Source of the DNA: Actinomadura bangladeshensis | GTDB taxonomy: Bacteria; Actinomycetota; Actinomycetes; Streptosporangiales; Streptosporangiaceae | Direction of reading: 5' to 3' | Length of the DNA stretch: 38,474 nt | Assembly: GCF_004348335.1 (NCBI RefSeq) | Contig: NZ_SMJW01000051.1 | Span: 1 to 38,474, forward strand | Shown: piece by piece, positions 8,791 to 17,344 of the stretch | Position numbering within the stretch: the first letter of the stretch is position 1 | How the letters are laid out: each line of letters begins with the position of its first letter | Notes under the pieces: generated by a model | Told to the model about the DNA's origin: nothing | The model's input: the letters and a program-made list of their open reading frames with translations, nothing else | Databases searched by the model: none | Position numbers and translations under genes: made by a program

Positions 8791-9738
8791 TCAAGCCTCG
8801 GGAGCCTCCGTGGGATCCCTCTGGCCTCTCGTGGCGCCGGCGCAGGCGACGATGACGCAGGCGATCGCGACCCACTGGCGCCCGGTGAGGATCTCGCCGA
8901 GCACCACCAGGCCGACGAGGGCGGCGACGGCGGGCTCCAGGCTCATCAGGATCCCGAAGACGCGGGCGGGCACCCGGCGCAGCGCCTCCAGCTCCAGCGA
9001 GTACGGGATGACCGACGACAGCAGGCCGACGCCGAGCCCGATCAGCAGCAGCTCCGGGTCGAGCAGCGCGCCGCCGCCCGCCGCGACCCCGGTCGCGATG
9101 CCGCCCGGCAGCACGACCAGCGTGCCGATGATGCTGGCCAGGGCCAGCCCGGTGGTGCCGGGGATGCGCCGCCCGGTGGCCGCGGTGAGCAGGATGTAGG
9201 ACGCCCAGCCGACCGCGGCGAGCAGCGCGAACGCGATGCCGAGGAGGTCGGCGTCGCCGCCGCCCCGGGCGAGCATGACCACGCCCGCGCCCGCGAGCAG
9301 CACCCACAGGACGTCCCGCGGGCGGCGGGAGCCGGCGATCGCGACCGACAGCGGCCCGAGGAACTCGATCGTGACCGCGACGCCCAGCGGGATCCGCGCG
9401 AGCGCCTGGTAGAAGGCGAAGTTCATCCCGGCGAGCGAGATCCCGTACCCGGCGACGACGGCGAGGCTCGTCCAGGAGTGGTCGCGCAGCACGGTGCGCA
9501 GCGCCCGGCGGGCCAGGAAGCCCAGCACCAGCGCCGAGGCCAGCAGCCGGATCGACACGACGGACGTCGGCGGCAGCCGCTCGAACAGGTGCTTGGCCAG
9601 GCCCGCGCCGACCTGCACCGAGACGATGCCGAGGAAGATCAGCGCGGGCGGCGGGACCGAGCCGAGCGACAGCGCGCGCGTGCGGCCGGTGGCGCGGGTC
9701 GTGCCGCCGAGCGAGCCCGGTGCTTCAGCGAGGGCCAA
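8791..9738 (-). CDS. EamA/DMT superfamily transporter (RhtA-like)
   Basis: A 315-residue membrane protein with ten predicted helices built from two EamA repeats (about residues 30-155 and 170-300). It resembles the RhtA/YdcZ-like amino-acid and metabolite exporters; the substrate cannot be read from sequence. The start appears to be a TTG at 9738 with GGGAG six bases upstream, and that ribosome-binding site lies inside the 3' end of the ABC permease gene, so translation is probably coupled. No better ATG or GTG exists upstream of the first helix. It forms the third gene of a minus-strand unit with the ABC ATPase and permease. A 110 bp spacer then separates it from prcB. Confidence 0.88.
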   Translation of the reverse strand: MALAEAPGSLGGTTRATGRTRALSLGSVPPPALIFLGIVSVQVGAGLAKHLFERLPPTSVVSIRLLASALVLGFLARRALRTVLRDHSWTSLAVVAGYGISLAGMNFAFYQALARIPLGVAVTIEFLGPLSVAIAGSRRPRDVLWVLLAGAGVVMLARGGGDADLLGIAFALLAAVGWASYILLTAATGRRIPGTTGLALASIIGTLVVLPGGIATGVAAGGGALLDPELLLIGLGVGLLSSVIPYSLELEALRRVPARVFGILMSLEPAVAALVGLVVLGEILTGRQWVAIACVIVACAGATRGQRDPTEAPEA

Positions 9739-9741
9739 CGG

Positions 9742-10512
9742 TCACTCCCACCGGAAGAAGCGGGCGGCGAGGGCGAGGCCGGCGACGGCCCACACCGCGA
9801 GGACGAGCAGCGGCTGCGCGGGGAACGCGGCGCCGTCCTGCAGGACGTCGCGCAGCCCGCCCGCCAGCGCCGAGATCGGCAGCAGCTCCAGGGCGTCCCG
9901 GACGGGGCCGGGGAACTTCTCCAGCGGGAACACGACGCCGCCGACGGCCAGCAGCAGGATGTAGACGAGGTTCGCGGCGGCGAGGGCCGCCTCGGCGCGC
10001 ATCGTCCCGGCCATGAGCAGCCCGAACCCGGAGAACGCGGCGGTGCCGAGCAGCAGCAGGACGAGCACCGAGGCCGGGTCGCCGTGCGGCTCCCAGCCGA
10101 GCGCCAGCGCCACCGCGCAGATCACCGCGGCCTGCACTGCCTCGACCGCCAGCACGCTGGCGGTCTTGGCGCCGATCAGCCCGGCGCGCGGCAGCGGGGT
10201 GGCGCCGAGCCGCTTGAGGACGCCGTAGCGCCGCTCGAACCCGGTCCCGATCGCCTGCCCGGTGAACGCCGTGGACATCACCGCGAGCGCGAGGATGCCG
10301 GGCGCGAGGAAGTCGACACGGCGGCCGGAGCCGAGGTCGAGCAGGGAGGTCGCGCTGAACAGGACGAGCAGCACCACCGGGATGATCAGCGTCAGCAGCA
10401 GCTGCTCGCCGTTGCGCAGCACGGTGCGGAACTCGTAGCGGGCCTGCGACGCGACCATCCGCGGCAGCGGCACGGCCCCCGGCGCGGGGGACAGGTCCAG
10501 TGGGGCGGTCAT
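9742..10512 (-). CDS. ABC-2 type transporter permease
   Basis: A 256-residue permease with six hydrophobic segments: a short cytosolic N-terminus, RNGEQLLLTLIIP before helix 1, and the ABC-2 signature region ERRYGVLKRLGATPLPR between helices 2 and 3. The start codon ATG at 10512 overlaps the ATPase stop codon (ATGA), so the two are translationally coupled and surely work together as an exporter of the DrrAB type. The cargo (drug, lipid or other hydrophobic compound) is unknown. A longer frame beginning at 10608 would overlap the ATPase gene by about 100 bases and adds only shadow residues. Confidence 0.9.
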   Translation of the reverse strand: MTAPLDLSPAPGAVPLPRMVASQARYEFRTVLRNGEQLLLTLIIPVVLLVLFSATSLLDLGSGRRVDFLAPGILALAVMSTAFTGQAIGTGFERRYGVLKRLGATPLPRAGLIGAKTASVLAVEAVQAAVICAVALALGWEPHGDPASVLVLLLLGTAAFSGFGLLMAGTMRAEAALAAANLVYILLLAVGGVVFPLEKFPGPVRDALELLPISALAGGLRDVLQDGAAFPAQPLLVLAVWAVAGLALAARFFRWE

Positions 10513-11447
10513 GACCGCAGCTCCCGTCCGGTGAGTTCGAGGAAGACGTCCTCCAGCGTGCGGCGCTCGATCCGCAGGTCCTCGGTCAGGACGCCGTGCG
10601 AGGCGCACCAGGCGGTGACGGTGGCGAGCAGCTCGGGGCGCACGTCCGCCTCGATCAGGTAGTGCCCGGCGGGCGACTCCTTGGCCGCGCTGCCGGCGGG
10701 CAGCGCGGCGAGCAGCTCGTCCAGGCCGAGGCCGGGCCGGGCGCGGAACCGCAGCTGCCGCTCGGCGCCGGTCAGCTCCTCGGGGGCGCCCTCGGCGACG
10801 ACCCGGCCGTGGTCGACGATGACGACGCGGTCGGAGAGGCGCTCGGCCTCCTCCATGTTGTGGGTCGTGAGGACCACCGACACCCCGGCGGCGCGCAGCT
10901 CCTCGATCAGCTCCCAGGTGGCGTGCCTGGCCTGCGGGTCGAGGCCGGTGGTGGGCTCGTCGAGGAAGACCAGCTCGGGCCGCCCGACGATGGCGACGGC
11001 GAGGGACAGGCGCTGCTGCTGCCCGCCCGACATGCGGCGGAACGGGGTGCGGGCGTGCTCGGTGAGGCCGAGCCGCGCCAGCAGGGCCGCCGGGTCGAGC
11101 GGCGTCGCGTGGAACGAGGCGACGAGCGTCAGGAACTCGCCGGCGCGGGCGGTGCCCGGCACGCCGCCGGACTGCGGCATCACGCCGACCCGCGGCTTCA
11201 GCGCCCGGCCGCCCGCGACCGGGTCCAGGCCGAGGACGCGGACGGTGCCGGAATCGGCCCGTCTGAACCCCTCGCAGATCTCGATGGTCGTCGTCTTGCC
11301 CGCGCCGTTCGGGCCGAGCAGCGCGGTGACGGCGCCCCGGGCAGCGCTGAAGGACAGGCCGTCGACGGCCGTGGCCGCGCCGTAGCGCTTCACGAGAGAG
11401 TGCAGCTCGACCGCGCTGTCTCGGCCGCCGCCTCCGGGGGGTGTCAT
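10509..11447 (-). CDS. ABC transporter ATP-binding protein (DrrA/CcmA-like)
   Basis: A 312-residue ATPase with Walker A GPNGAGKT (45-52), Q-loop MPQSGG, signature MSGGQQQRLSLA (139-150), Walker B LVFLDEPTTGLD (159-170) and the H-loop TTHNMEEAE. The extra C-terminal domain of about 90 residues after residue 220 (DUF4162-like) is typical of drug-exporter ATPases of this class. It pairs with the overlapping permease. A pair of ABC genes also lies next to sufR in Mycobacterium, as I recall. The ATG at 11447 has TAAACT seven bases upstream and no ribosome-binding site. Confidence 0.95.
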   Translation of the reverse strand: MTPPGGGGRDSAVELHSLVKRYGAATAVDGLSFSAARGAVTALLGPNGAGKTTTIEICEGFRRADSGTVRVLGLDPVAGGRALKPRVGVMPQSGGVPGTARAGEFLTLVASFHATPLDPAALLARLGLTEHARTPFRRMSGGQQQRLSLAVAIVGRPELVFLDEPTTGLDPQARHATWELIEELRAAGVSVVLTTHNMEEAERLSDRVVIVDHGRVVAEGAPEELTGAERQLRFRARPGLGLDELLAALPAGSAAKESPAGHYLIEADVRPELLATVTAWCASHGVLTEDLRIERRTLEDVFLELTGRELRS

Positions 11448-11454
11448 GCAGACG

Positions 11455-11460
11455 AGTTTA
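11455..11460 (-). promoter_or_regulatory. -10 element of a leaderless promoter for the ABC exporter
   Basis: On the minus strand TAAACT is followed by seven bases and the ATG of the ATPase gene. This would drive the ATPase-permease-EamA unit from the 197 bp divergent spacer shared with arcA. Confidence 0.5.
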
Positions 11461-11644
11461 GGTCCGGGCCCCGGCAGCTCCGTGCCGGGTCCCGCCGCCG
11501 GTCCGGGTGAAGGTCGGGCAAAGCCCGCGGGCCGCGCCGATCCAGTTTCGGGCGCCGGAGCGCGGGAATTGCGGACCTGTCGCCGGACCGGGCCGGTGAC
11601 CTGGGGTCGTGCGGCGCCGCGGCCGGGCCCCGAGGAGGTGGGGG

Positions 11645-12886
11645 ATGCCGTTCCACGTCGATTCGGAGGCCGGCCGGCTCCGGGAGGTGCTGCTGCACCG
11701 GCCGGAGCTGTCGCTGAAGCGGCTCACCCCGTCCAACGCGGCCGGGCTGCTCTTCGACGACGTGCTGTGGGTCAGGCGCGCGGTGGAGGAGCACGAGGAG
11801 TTCGAGGACGTGCTGCGGGCCGAGGGCGTCCGGACGCACCTGCTGATGGACCTGCTCACCGAGACGGCCGGGATCCCCGAGGCGCGCAAGCACATCATGG
11901 ACGCCGTCGTCGACCCGCACTGGTTCGGCCCGCTCGCCACCGACGCGATCCGCAACTGCCTGGACTCCATGGACGTGCAGGAGCTCGCCGCGTTCCTGAT
12001 CGGCGGCATCACCAAGCGGGAGATCCTGGAGCGCATCCCCGAGCCCGCGTCGATCGCGTTCCACTCCCTCCCCATGGACGGCTTCCTGCTGCCGCCGCTG
12101 CCCAACCACCTGTTCACCCGCGACACCTCGTGCTGGATCTACGACGGCGTCTCGATCAACACGATGCGCAAGAAGGCGCGGCTGCGCGAGACGGTCAACA
12201 TGGAGGCGGTCTACCGCTGGCACCCGCTGTTCGCCGCCGGGTACGGCCGGCCCGCCGAGGGCGGCTTCCACGTGTGGAGCAGCGGGACGGCGATGGCGCC
12301 CGCCACGCTGGAGGGCGGCGACGTCCTGGTCATCGGCAACGGCGCCGTGCTGGTCGGGATGAGCGAGCGGACGCAGCCGCAGGCCGTGGAGATGCTCGCG
12401 CAGTCGCTGTTCGCCGCCGGGTCGTGCACCCGGATCGTCGCGCTGCGGATGCCGCACAGGCGGGCGTTCATGCACCTGGACACGGTCATGACGATGGTCG
12501 ACCACGGCGTGTTCACCGCCTACGCGGGGCTCGGCATGCTGCCGTCCCACACCGTCGAGCCGGGCGACACCGAGAAGGAACTGAAGATCACCGACCATCC
12601 TCCCGAGGACATGCACCGGGCGATCGCCGCGGCGCTCGGCCTGGACGACATCAAGGTCCTCGTCCCGACGCAGGACGTGTTCGCCGCCGAGCGCGAGCAG
12701 TGGGACGACGGCGCGAACGTCCTGGCCGTCTCGCCCGGCGTCGTCGTCGCCTACGAGCGCAACGCGACGAGCAACAACCATCTGAGCCGGAACGGGATCG
12801 AGGTCATCACCATCCGCGGCAGCGAGCTGGGCCGCGGGCGGGGCGGCCCGCGCTGCATGACCTGCCCGCTCATCCGGGACGCCTGA
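11645..12886 (+). CDS. arcA: arginine deiminase
   Basis: A 413-residue arginine deiminase, which hydrolyses L-arginine to citrulline and ammonia. It shows the family order: ETVNxE-like region, [42 protein letters not shown] with the catalytic His, and the C-terminal [13 protein letters not shown], where C404 is the nucleophile. The ATG at 11645 follows GAGGAGGTGGGGG, an excellent ribosome-binding site; an upstream in-frame ATG-like start at 11609 lies ahead of that site and is rejected. It is the first gene of the arc block; ornithine carbamoyltransferase begins 27 bp downstream. Together the operon yields ATP from arginine and raises pH under acid or low oxygen. Confidence 0.97.
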   Translation: MPFHVDSEAGRLREVLLHRPELSLKRLTPSNAAGLLFDDVLWVRRAVEEHEEFEDVLRAEGVRTHLLMDLLTETAGIPEARKHIMDAVVDPHWFGPLATDAIRNCLDSMDVQELAAFLIGGITKREILERIPEPASIAFHSLPMDGFLLPPLPNHLFTRDTSCWIYDGVSINTMRKKARLRETVNMEAVYRWHPLFAAGYGRPAEGGFHVWSSGTAMAPATLEGGDVLVIGNGAVLVGMSERTQPQAVEMLAQSLFAAGSCTRIVALRMPHRRAFMHLDTVMTMVDHGVFTAYAGLGMLPSHTVEPGDTEKELKITDHPPEDMHRAIAAALGLDDIKVLVPTQDVFAAEREQWDDGANVLAVSPGVVVAYERNATSNNHLSRNGIEVITIRGSELGRGRGGPRCMTCPLIRDA

Positions 12887-12913
12887 CGACCAACGACTCT
12901 CGGGAGACCGGAT

Positions 12914-13927
12914 ATGGCGCTCGACCTCCGCGGCCGCAGCCTGCTCAGGGAACTCGACTTCACTCCGGAGGAGTTCGGGTACCTGCTCGACCTCGCGGCC
13001 GAGCTGAAGGCCGCGAAGCACACCGGGACGGAGCGGCAGGCCCTGACCGGCCGGAACATCGCGCTGATCTTCGAGAAGACGTCCACCCGGACGCGCTGCG
13101 CGTTCGAGGTCGCCGCGCACGACCAGGGCGCCCACGTGTCCTACCTCAGCCCCGGCGGGACGCAGATCGGCCACAAGGAGTCGATGAAGGACACGGCCCG
13201 CGTCCTGGGACGGATGTACGACGGCATCGAGTACCGGGGATCGAGCCAAAGGCTCGTGGAAGAACTCGCCGAGTACGCGGGCGTCCCCGTGTGGAACGGA
13301 CTGACCGACGAGTGGCACCCCACGCAGATGCTCGCCGACATGCTCACCATGCGCGAGCACAGCGGCAAGCCCCTGCAGGACGTCACGTACGCCTACCTGG
13401 GCGACGCGCGCAACAACATGGGCCACTCCTACGTGGCCACCGGCGCGCTGCTCGGCATGAACGTGCGCATCGTCGCGCCGCAGACCCTGTGGCCGGACGA
13501 GGAGGCGGTCGTCCAGCCGTCCAGGACGGTGGCGGCCAAGACCGGAGCGGACATCACCCTCACCGAGGACGTGTCCGAAGGCGTACGCGGCGCCGACTTC
13601 GTCATGACCGACGTGTGGGTGTCGATGGGCGAGCCCGAAGAGGTGTGGGACGAGCGCATAGCGCTGCTCAAGCCCTACCAGGTGAACACCGAGGTCATGC
13701 GGGCGACCGGGAACCCGGAGGCCAAGTTCATGCATTGCCTTCCCGCCTTCCACGACCGGGGGACGGCGGTGGGGGAGGAGATCTACCGCAAGACCGGCCT
13801 GGAGGCGCTGGAGGTCACCGACGAGGTGTTCGAGTCGGGCGCCTCCATCGTCTTCGACGAGGCCGAGAACCGGATGCACACCATCAAGGCGGTCATGGTC
13901 GCGACGCTCGGCCGGCCGGGCGGGTGA
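12914..13927 (+). CDS. arcB: ornithine carbamoyltransferase (catabolic type by context)
   Basis: A 337-residue OTC. The carbamoyl-phosphate loop STRTR lies at 57-61, followed by HPTQ ([11 protein letters not shown]), the ornithine-side DVWVSMGE and HCLPAFHD. The length is that of the longer catabolic-type enzymes rather than the shorter anabolic argF form, and its place between arginine deiminase and carbamate kinase argues that it runs in the phosphorolytic direction, splitting citrulline to ornithine and carbamoyl phosphate. GGGAGA precedes the ATG at 12914. The family itself does not fix the direction, so the catabolic role is inferred from context. Confidence 0.96.
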   Translation: MALDLRGRSLLRELDFTPEEFGYLLDLAAELKAAKHTGTERQALTGRNIALIFEKTSTRTRCAFEVAAHDQGAHVSYLSPGGTQIGHKESMKDTARVLGRMYDGIEYRGSSQRLVEELAEYAGVPVWNGLTDEWHPTQMLADMLTMREHSGKPLQDVTYAYLGDARNNMGHSYVATGALLGMNVRIVAPQTLWPDEEAVVQPSRTVAAKTGADITLTEDVSEGVRGADFVMTDVWVSMGEPEEVWDERIALLKPYQVNTEVMRATGNPEAKFMHCLPAFHDRGTAVGEEIYRKTGLEALEVTDEVFESGASIVFDEAENRMHTIKAVMVATLGRPGG

Positions 13928-13937
13928 GGGGGAACGG

Positions 13938-14873
13938 ATGCGCGTGGTCGTCGCGCTCGGGGGGAACGCGCTGGTCAAACGGGGGGACCTGGCCGACGCC
14001 GGGCCGCAGCGCGCCAACGTCGACCGGGCGGTGCGGGCGCTCGCGCCGCTCGCCGAGAGGCACGAGCTGATCATCACGCACGGGAACGGGCCGCAGGTCG
14101 GGGTGCTGGCGCTGGAGAGCGTCAACGACCCGAACCTGACCCGGCCCTACCCCCTCGACACGATCGGCGCCGAGACCCAGGGCATGATCGGCTACTGGAT
14201 GCTGCAGGCGCTGCAGAACGCGCTGCCCGGCCGCCAGGTGATGGCGATGATCAACCAGACGCTGGTGTCGGCGGTGGACCCGGCGTTCGAGAACCCGACC
14301 AAGTTCGTCGGGCAGGTCTACGACCGGGAGGAGGCGGAGAAGCTCGCCGGCGAGTACGGCTGGACGGTCCGCCGGGACGGGGACAAGTGGCGCCGCGTCG
14401 TGCCGTCCCCGCGCCCGCAGCGGGTGATCGAGACCCGGCTGATCCGCGAGCTGGTCCGGCTCGGCACGGTCGTGGTCTGCGCCGGCGGCGGCGGAGTCCC
14501 GGTGTTCCGCAACGACGTCGGCCGGCTGGAGGGCGTCGAGGCGGTGATCGACAAGGACCTCACCGCGGCCGTCCTGGCCGAGAGCATGGACGCGGACGCG
14601 CTGCTCATCCTCACCGACGTCCCCCGCGTGATGCGGAACTTCGGCACGCCGGAGCAGGAGGAGATCGGCCACACGACCCCCTACGAGCTGCGCGCCGAGG
14701 ACTTCCCCGCCGGGTCGATGGGCCCCAAGGTCCAGGCGGCGGTGGGCTTCGTCGAGCGGACCGGCGACATGGCCGCGATCGGGCTGCTCGACCAGTGCGT
14801 GGAGATCCTCGCCGGCACCGCCGGGACGATCGTCACGCCCAACGCCACCTGGCCGCTGGAAAGCACCCTGTGA
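13938..14873 (+). CDS. arcC: carbamate kinase
   Basis: A 311-residue amino-acid-kinase-fold enzyme that transfers phosphate from carbamoyl phosphate to ADP, the ATP-yielding last step of the arginine deiminase pathway. Visible motifs are VVALGGNAL near the N-terminus, THGNGPQVG, the carbamate kinase region with VPSPRPQ, VCAGGGGVPV, the Lys-containing VIDKDLTAAVLA and a C-terminal GSMGPKVQAA. It begins 10 bp after the OTC stop. Its TGA overlaps the GTG of the permease gene (GTGA), showing a single translation unit. Confidence 0.97.
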   Translation: MRVVVALGGNALVKRGDLADAGPQRANVDRAVRALAPLAERHELIITHGNGPQVGVLALESVNDPNLTRPYPLDTIGAETQGMIGYWMLQALQNALPGRQVMAMINQTLVSAVDPAFENPTKFVGQVYDREEAEKLAGEYGWTVRRDGDKWRRVVPSPRPQRVIETRLIRELVRLGTVVVCAGGGGVPVFRNDVGRLEGVEAVIDKDLTAAVLAESMDADALLILTDVPRVMRNFGTPEQEEIGHTTPYELRAEDFPAGSMGPKVQAAVGFVERTGDMAAIGLLDQCVEILAGTAGTIVTPNATWPLESTL

Positions 14874-16324
14874 CCACCGGGACGGCGGCTGGATCGTTCG
14901 TGCGCAGCCTGCTGCGCACGAAACCGGTCGACCGGATCGTCGCCGAGGGCGGGCAGGGCGAGGGCGGCGAGCTGAAGCGCTCGATGAGCCTGCTGCAGCT
15001 CACCTTCTTCAGCGTCGGCGCGACCCTCGGCACCGGCATCTTCGTCGTCCTCGGCGAGGCGGTGCCGCTGGCCGGCCCGGCGGTCGTCCTGGCGTTCGTG
15101 CTCGCCGCCGTCACCGCGCTGTTCTCGGCGCTGTCGTACGCGGAGCTGGCCGGGACGATCCCGGTGTCCGGCTCGTCCTACTCCTACGCCTACGCGACGC
15201 TCGGCGAGCTGGTCGCCTGGATCTGCGGGTGGTGCCTGCTGCTGGAGTACGCGGTGTCGGTGTCGGCCGTCGCGGTCGGCTGGGGCTCCTACCTCAACGC
15301 GTTCTTCGACGCGGCGCTCGGCGTCACGATCCCGGCGCGGATCGCCAACCCGCCCGGCGAGGGCGGCCTGGTCAACGTCCCGGCCGTCGTCGTGGTGCTG
15401 ATCGCCGCGCTGCTCCTGCTGCGCGGCACGTCCGAGAGCGCCGCCGCCAACACCGTCATGGTCTTCCTGAAGATCGCCGTGCTGCTGTTCTTCTGCGCGG
15501 TCGCCTTCACCGCGTTCAAGGCGGGCAACCTGAGCGCGTTCGCGCCGATGGGCTGGGCGGGGATCAGCGCCGCCGGCGGCAAGGTGTTCTTCTCCTACAT
15601 CGGCTTCGACGCCGCCTCCACCGCCGGCGAGGAGGCGAAGGACCCGCGCCGGGACCTGCCGCTCGCGATCGTCCTGTCGCTGGCCATCGTCACCGTCCTG
15701 TACGTGCTGGTCGGGCTGGCCGCCGTCGCCGCGATGCACTGGGAGAGGTTCGCGCTGAGCGGCTCGGAGGCGTCCCTGGCGGAGGTGCTGGACGTGGCGA
15801 CCGGGCGGTCCTGGCCGTCGATGGTCCTCGCGCTCGGCGCGGTGATCGCCATCGCCAGCGTCGTCCTCACCGTCATGTACGGGCAGACCCGCATCCTGTT
15901 CGCCATGGCGCGGGACGGGCTCGTCCCGGAGGTGTTCCAGAGGGTCAGCCCCGGCCGGCGGGTGCCGGTCGCCAACACCGTCATCGTGGCGGTGTTCATC
16001 GGGGTCCTCGCCGCGGTGATCCCGCTCGGCCGGCTCGTCGACGCCACCAGCATCGGGACGCTGTTCGCGTTCGCGCTGGTCGGCGTCGGCGTCATCGTCC
16101 TGCGCCGCACCCGGCCCGAGCTGCCGCGCAGCTTCCGCACCCCGCTGTTCCCGGTGACGCCGCTGCTCGGCGTCGGGTTCTGCCTGTACCTGATGGTCGG
16201 CCTCGGCGGCGTCACCTGGGCCGTGTTCGCGCTGTGGTGCGCCGTCGGGCTGGCCGCCTACTTCCTGTACGGCCGGCGGCACTCACGCCTGGCGGGGGAA
16301 TCCGCGGGAAGGGGAATGCCGTGA
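14870..16324 (+). CDS. APC family amino acid permease
   Basis: A 484-residue transporter with about twelve membrane helices, of the cationic-amino-acid type (CAT-like). The first helix has the GATLGTGIF motif of the substrate site, and FFSYIGFDAASTAGEEAKDPRRDLP is typical of the family. Most deiminase operons use an arcD-type arginine/ornithine antiporter; this APC protein, whose GTG start overlaps the arcC stop, is the probable arginine uptake or arginine/ornithine exchange protein here. That assignment rests on position. The ORF frame runs further upstream inside arcC but that part is a shadow. Confidence 0.92.
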   Translation: MTTGTAAGSFVRSLLRTKPVDRIVAEGGQGEGGELKRSMSLLQLTFFSVGATLGTGIFVVLGEAVPLAGPAVVLAFVLAAVTALFSALSYAELAGTIPVSGSSYSYAYATLGELVAWICGWCLLLEYAVSVSAVAVGWGSYLNAFFDAALGVTIPARIANPPGEGGLVNVPAVVVVLIAALLLLRGTSESAAANTVMVFLKIAVLLFFCAVAFTAFKAGNLSAFAPMGWAGISAAGGKVFFSYIGFDAASTAGEEAKDPRRDLPLAIVLSLAIVTVLYVLVGLAAVAAMHWERFALSGSEASLAEVLDVATGRSWPSMVLALGAVIAIASVVLTVMYGQTRILFAMARDGLVPEVFQRVSPGRRVPVANTVIVAVFIGVLAAVIPLGRLVDATSIGTLFAFALVGVGVIVLRRTRPELPRSFRTPLFPVTPLLGVGFCLYLMVGLGGVTWAVFALWCAVGLAAYFLYGRRHSRLAGESAGRGMP

Positions 16325-17265
16325 ACGCCGCGAAGAAGAACGACACCGACGCAATGCGGGTGCTGGTCGGCTACTCGCCCGACGAGCGCGGCGGCGACGC
16401 GCTCGCGCTGGCCGCCCTGCTCGCCCGGACGATGCGCGCGCCGCTGACGGCCGTCCACGTCCACCCGCCGCCGTGGCCGGCCCCCGGCCCCGGCGCGGTG
16501 GACGCCGAGTGGGTCGCCTGGCTCAGGGGCCAGTCGGACGAGGCGCTCGACGAGGCCGCCGCGCGCCTCGCCGAGATGGACGTGCCGAAGCGGGACATCG
16601 AGCTGCGCGTCCACGCCCACCGCAGCAGCGGGCGCGGCCTCATCCAGGTCGCCGGGGACGTGGGCGCCGACCTGATCGTGGCGGGCTCGGCGCCCCGCGG
16701 GCGGCGCGGCCGGGTCGCGATCGGCAGCACCGCCGACCAGCTGCTGCACGGCTCGCCCGTCCCGGTCATGCTGGCCCCGCGCGGCTACGCGGCGCACCCG
16801 CCGCGGCGCATCGCGCGGATGACCCTCGCCTACTGGCGGCGCCGGGACGGCGACGGGCCGCTGACGGCCGCCGCCGGCATCGCCGAGCGGCTGGACGCCG
16901 AGCTGCGGCTGCTCACCCTGCTGATCCGGCCGCCCGGCCTCGCGGCCCGGTTCCGCGCCCCGGGCGGCGTGCTGGACCGCCAGCTCGCCCAGGCCGAGGA
17001 GGACCTGCGCTACGCCGCCGGGCTGCTCGGCGGCGGGGCGCCGGTGGAGCGGCTCACCGCCATCGGGACCGACATCGCCAAGACGCTCGGCACCGTCGAT
17101 ATGCTGCACGGCGAGGTGCTGGCCTGCCTGTCCGGGCACGACGGCCCGCTGCGCAAGGTCTTCCTCGGGGAGAGCTCCGGCAAGATCCTCCGTGCCGCGC
17201 CGTGCCCGGTGCTGCTGCTGCCGCGCGGGGCCGCCGCGCCGACCGCGGGAGAAAGCCCAGGTTAG
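16321..17265 (+). CDS. tandem universal stress protein
   Basis: A 314-residue protein with two UspA-like domains. Domain 1 (about 12-155) has the nucleotide-binding pattern G-x2-G-x9-GS in GSAPRGRRGRVAIGSTAD followed by PVPVMLAP. Domain 2 (about 160-305) ends with SGHDGPLRKVFLGESSGKIL and CPVLLLPRG, a more divergent version. The GTG start overlaps the permease stop (GTGA), so it is co-translated with the arc block. Universal stress proteins in actinobacteria are often induced by hypoxia, which suits an arginine deiminase operon. The stop codon TAG lies inside the iron-box-like sequence that precedes sufR. Confidence 0.9.
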   Translation: MNAAKKNDTDAMRVLVGYSPDERGGDALALAALLARTMRAPLTAVHVHPPPWPAPGPGAVDAEWVAWLRGQSDEALDEAAARLAEMDVPKRDIELRVHAHRSSGRGLIQVAGDVGADLIVAGSAPRGRRGRVAIGSTADQLLHGSPVPVMLAPRGYAAHPPRRIARMTLAYWRRRDGDGPLTAAAGIAERLDAELRLLTLLIRPPGLAARFRAPGGVLDRQLAQAEEDLRYAAGLLGGGAPVERLTAIGTDIAKTLGTVDMLHGEVLACLSGHDGPLRKVFLGESSGKILRAAPCPVLLLPRGAAAPTAGESPG

Positions 17266-17280
17266 GTAAGCCTTGCCTGC
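17262..17280 (+). promoter_or_regulatory. DtxR/IdeR-like iron box upstream of sufR
   Basis: The core AGGTAAG-C-CTTGCCT (17264-17278) is a 7-1-7 inverted repeat with one mismatched pair. The 19-mer matches the classical DtxR/IdeR consensus TTAGGTTAGGCTAACCTAA at 13 of 19 positions by my count. It lies about 60-80 bases before the sufR start and overlaps the stop codon of the preceding gene. Iron control of suf is inferred; no footprint data are available to me. Confidence 0.6.
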
Positions 17281-17328
17281 GTGAGCTACGACATCGGCGT
17301 TCCGGTGTTTCCGGGGAAGGAATTACGG

Positions 17329-17334
17329 CACACT
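17329..17334 (+). promoter_or_regulatory. candidate -10 element of sufR
   Basis: CACACT is followed by six bases and the GTG at 17341, the same spacing as the other leaderless starts in this window, though its first base departs from TANNNT. It overlaps the left half of the SufR-type operator, so repressor binding would block polymerase. Confidence 0.35.
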
Positions 17335-17344
17335 GATGTTGTGA
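17330..17344 (+). promoter_or_regulatory. SufR operator across the sufR start codon
   Basis: ACACT-GATGT-TGTGA has the form ACACT-N5-TGTGA, which I recall as the inverted repeat bound by SufR in Mycobacterium tuberculosis. The right half contains the GTG start codon (17341-17343). Its place fits autorepression of sufR and the downstream suf genes. Confidence 0.65.

Noticed and set aside
17281..17340. Upstream GTG as the sufR start
   Set aside because: The 20 added residues do not resemble SufR N-termini, and the promoter and operator placement favour GTG 17341.
17311..17340. Sigma-R type promoter (GGAAT with GTT) before sufR
   Set aside because: GGAAT occurs at 17319-17323 but the following GTT is only 14 bases away instead of about 18.
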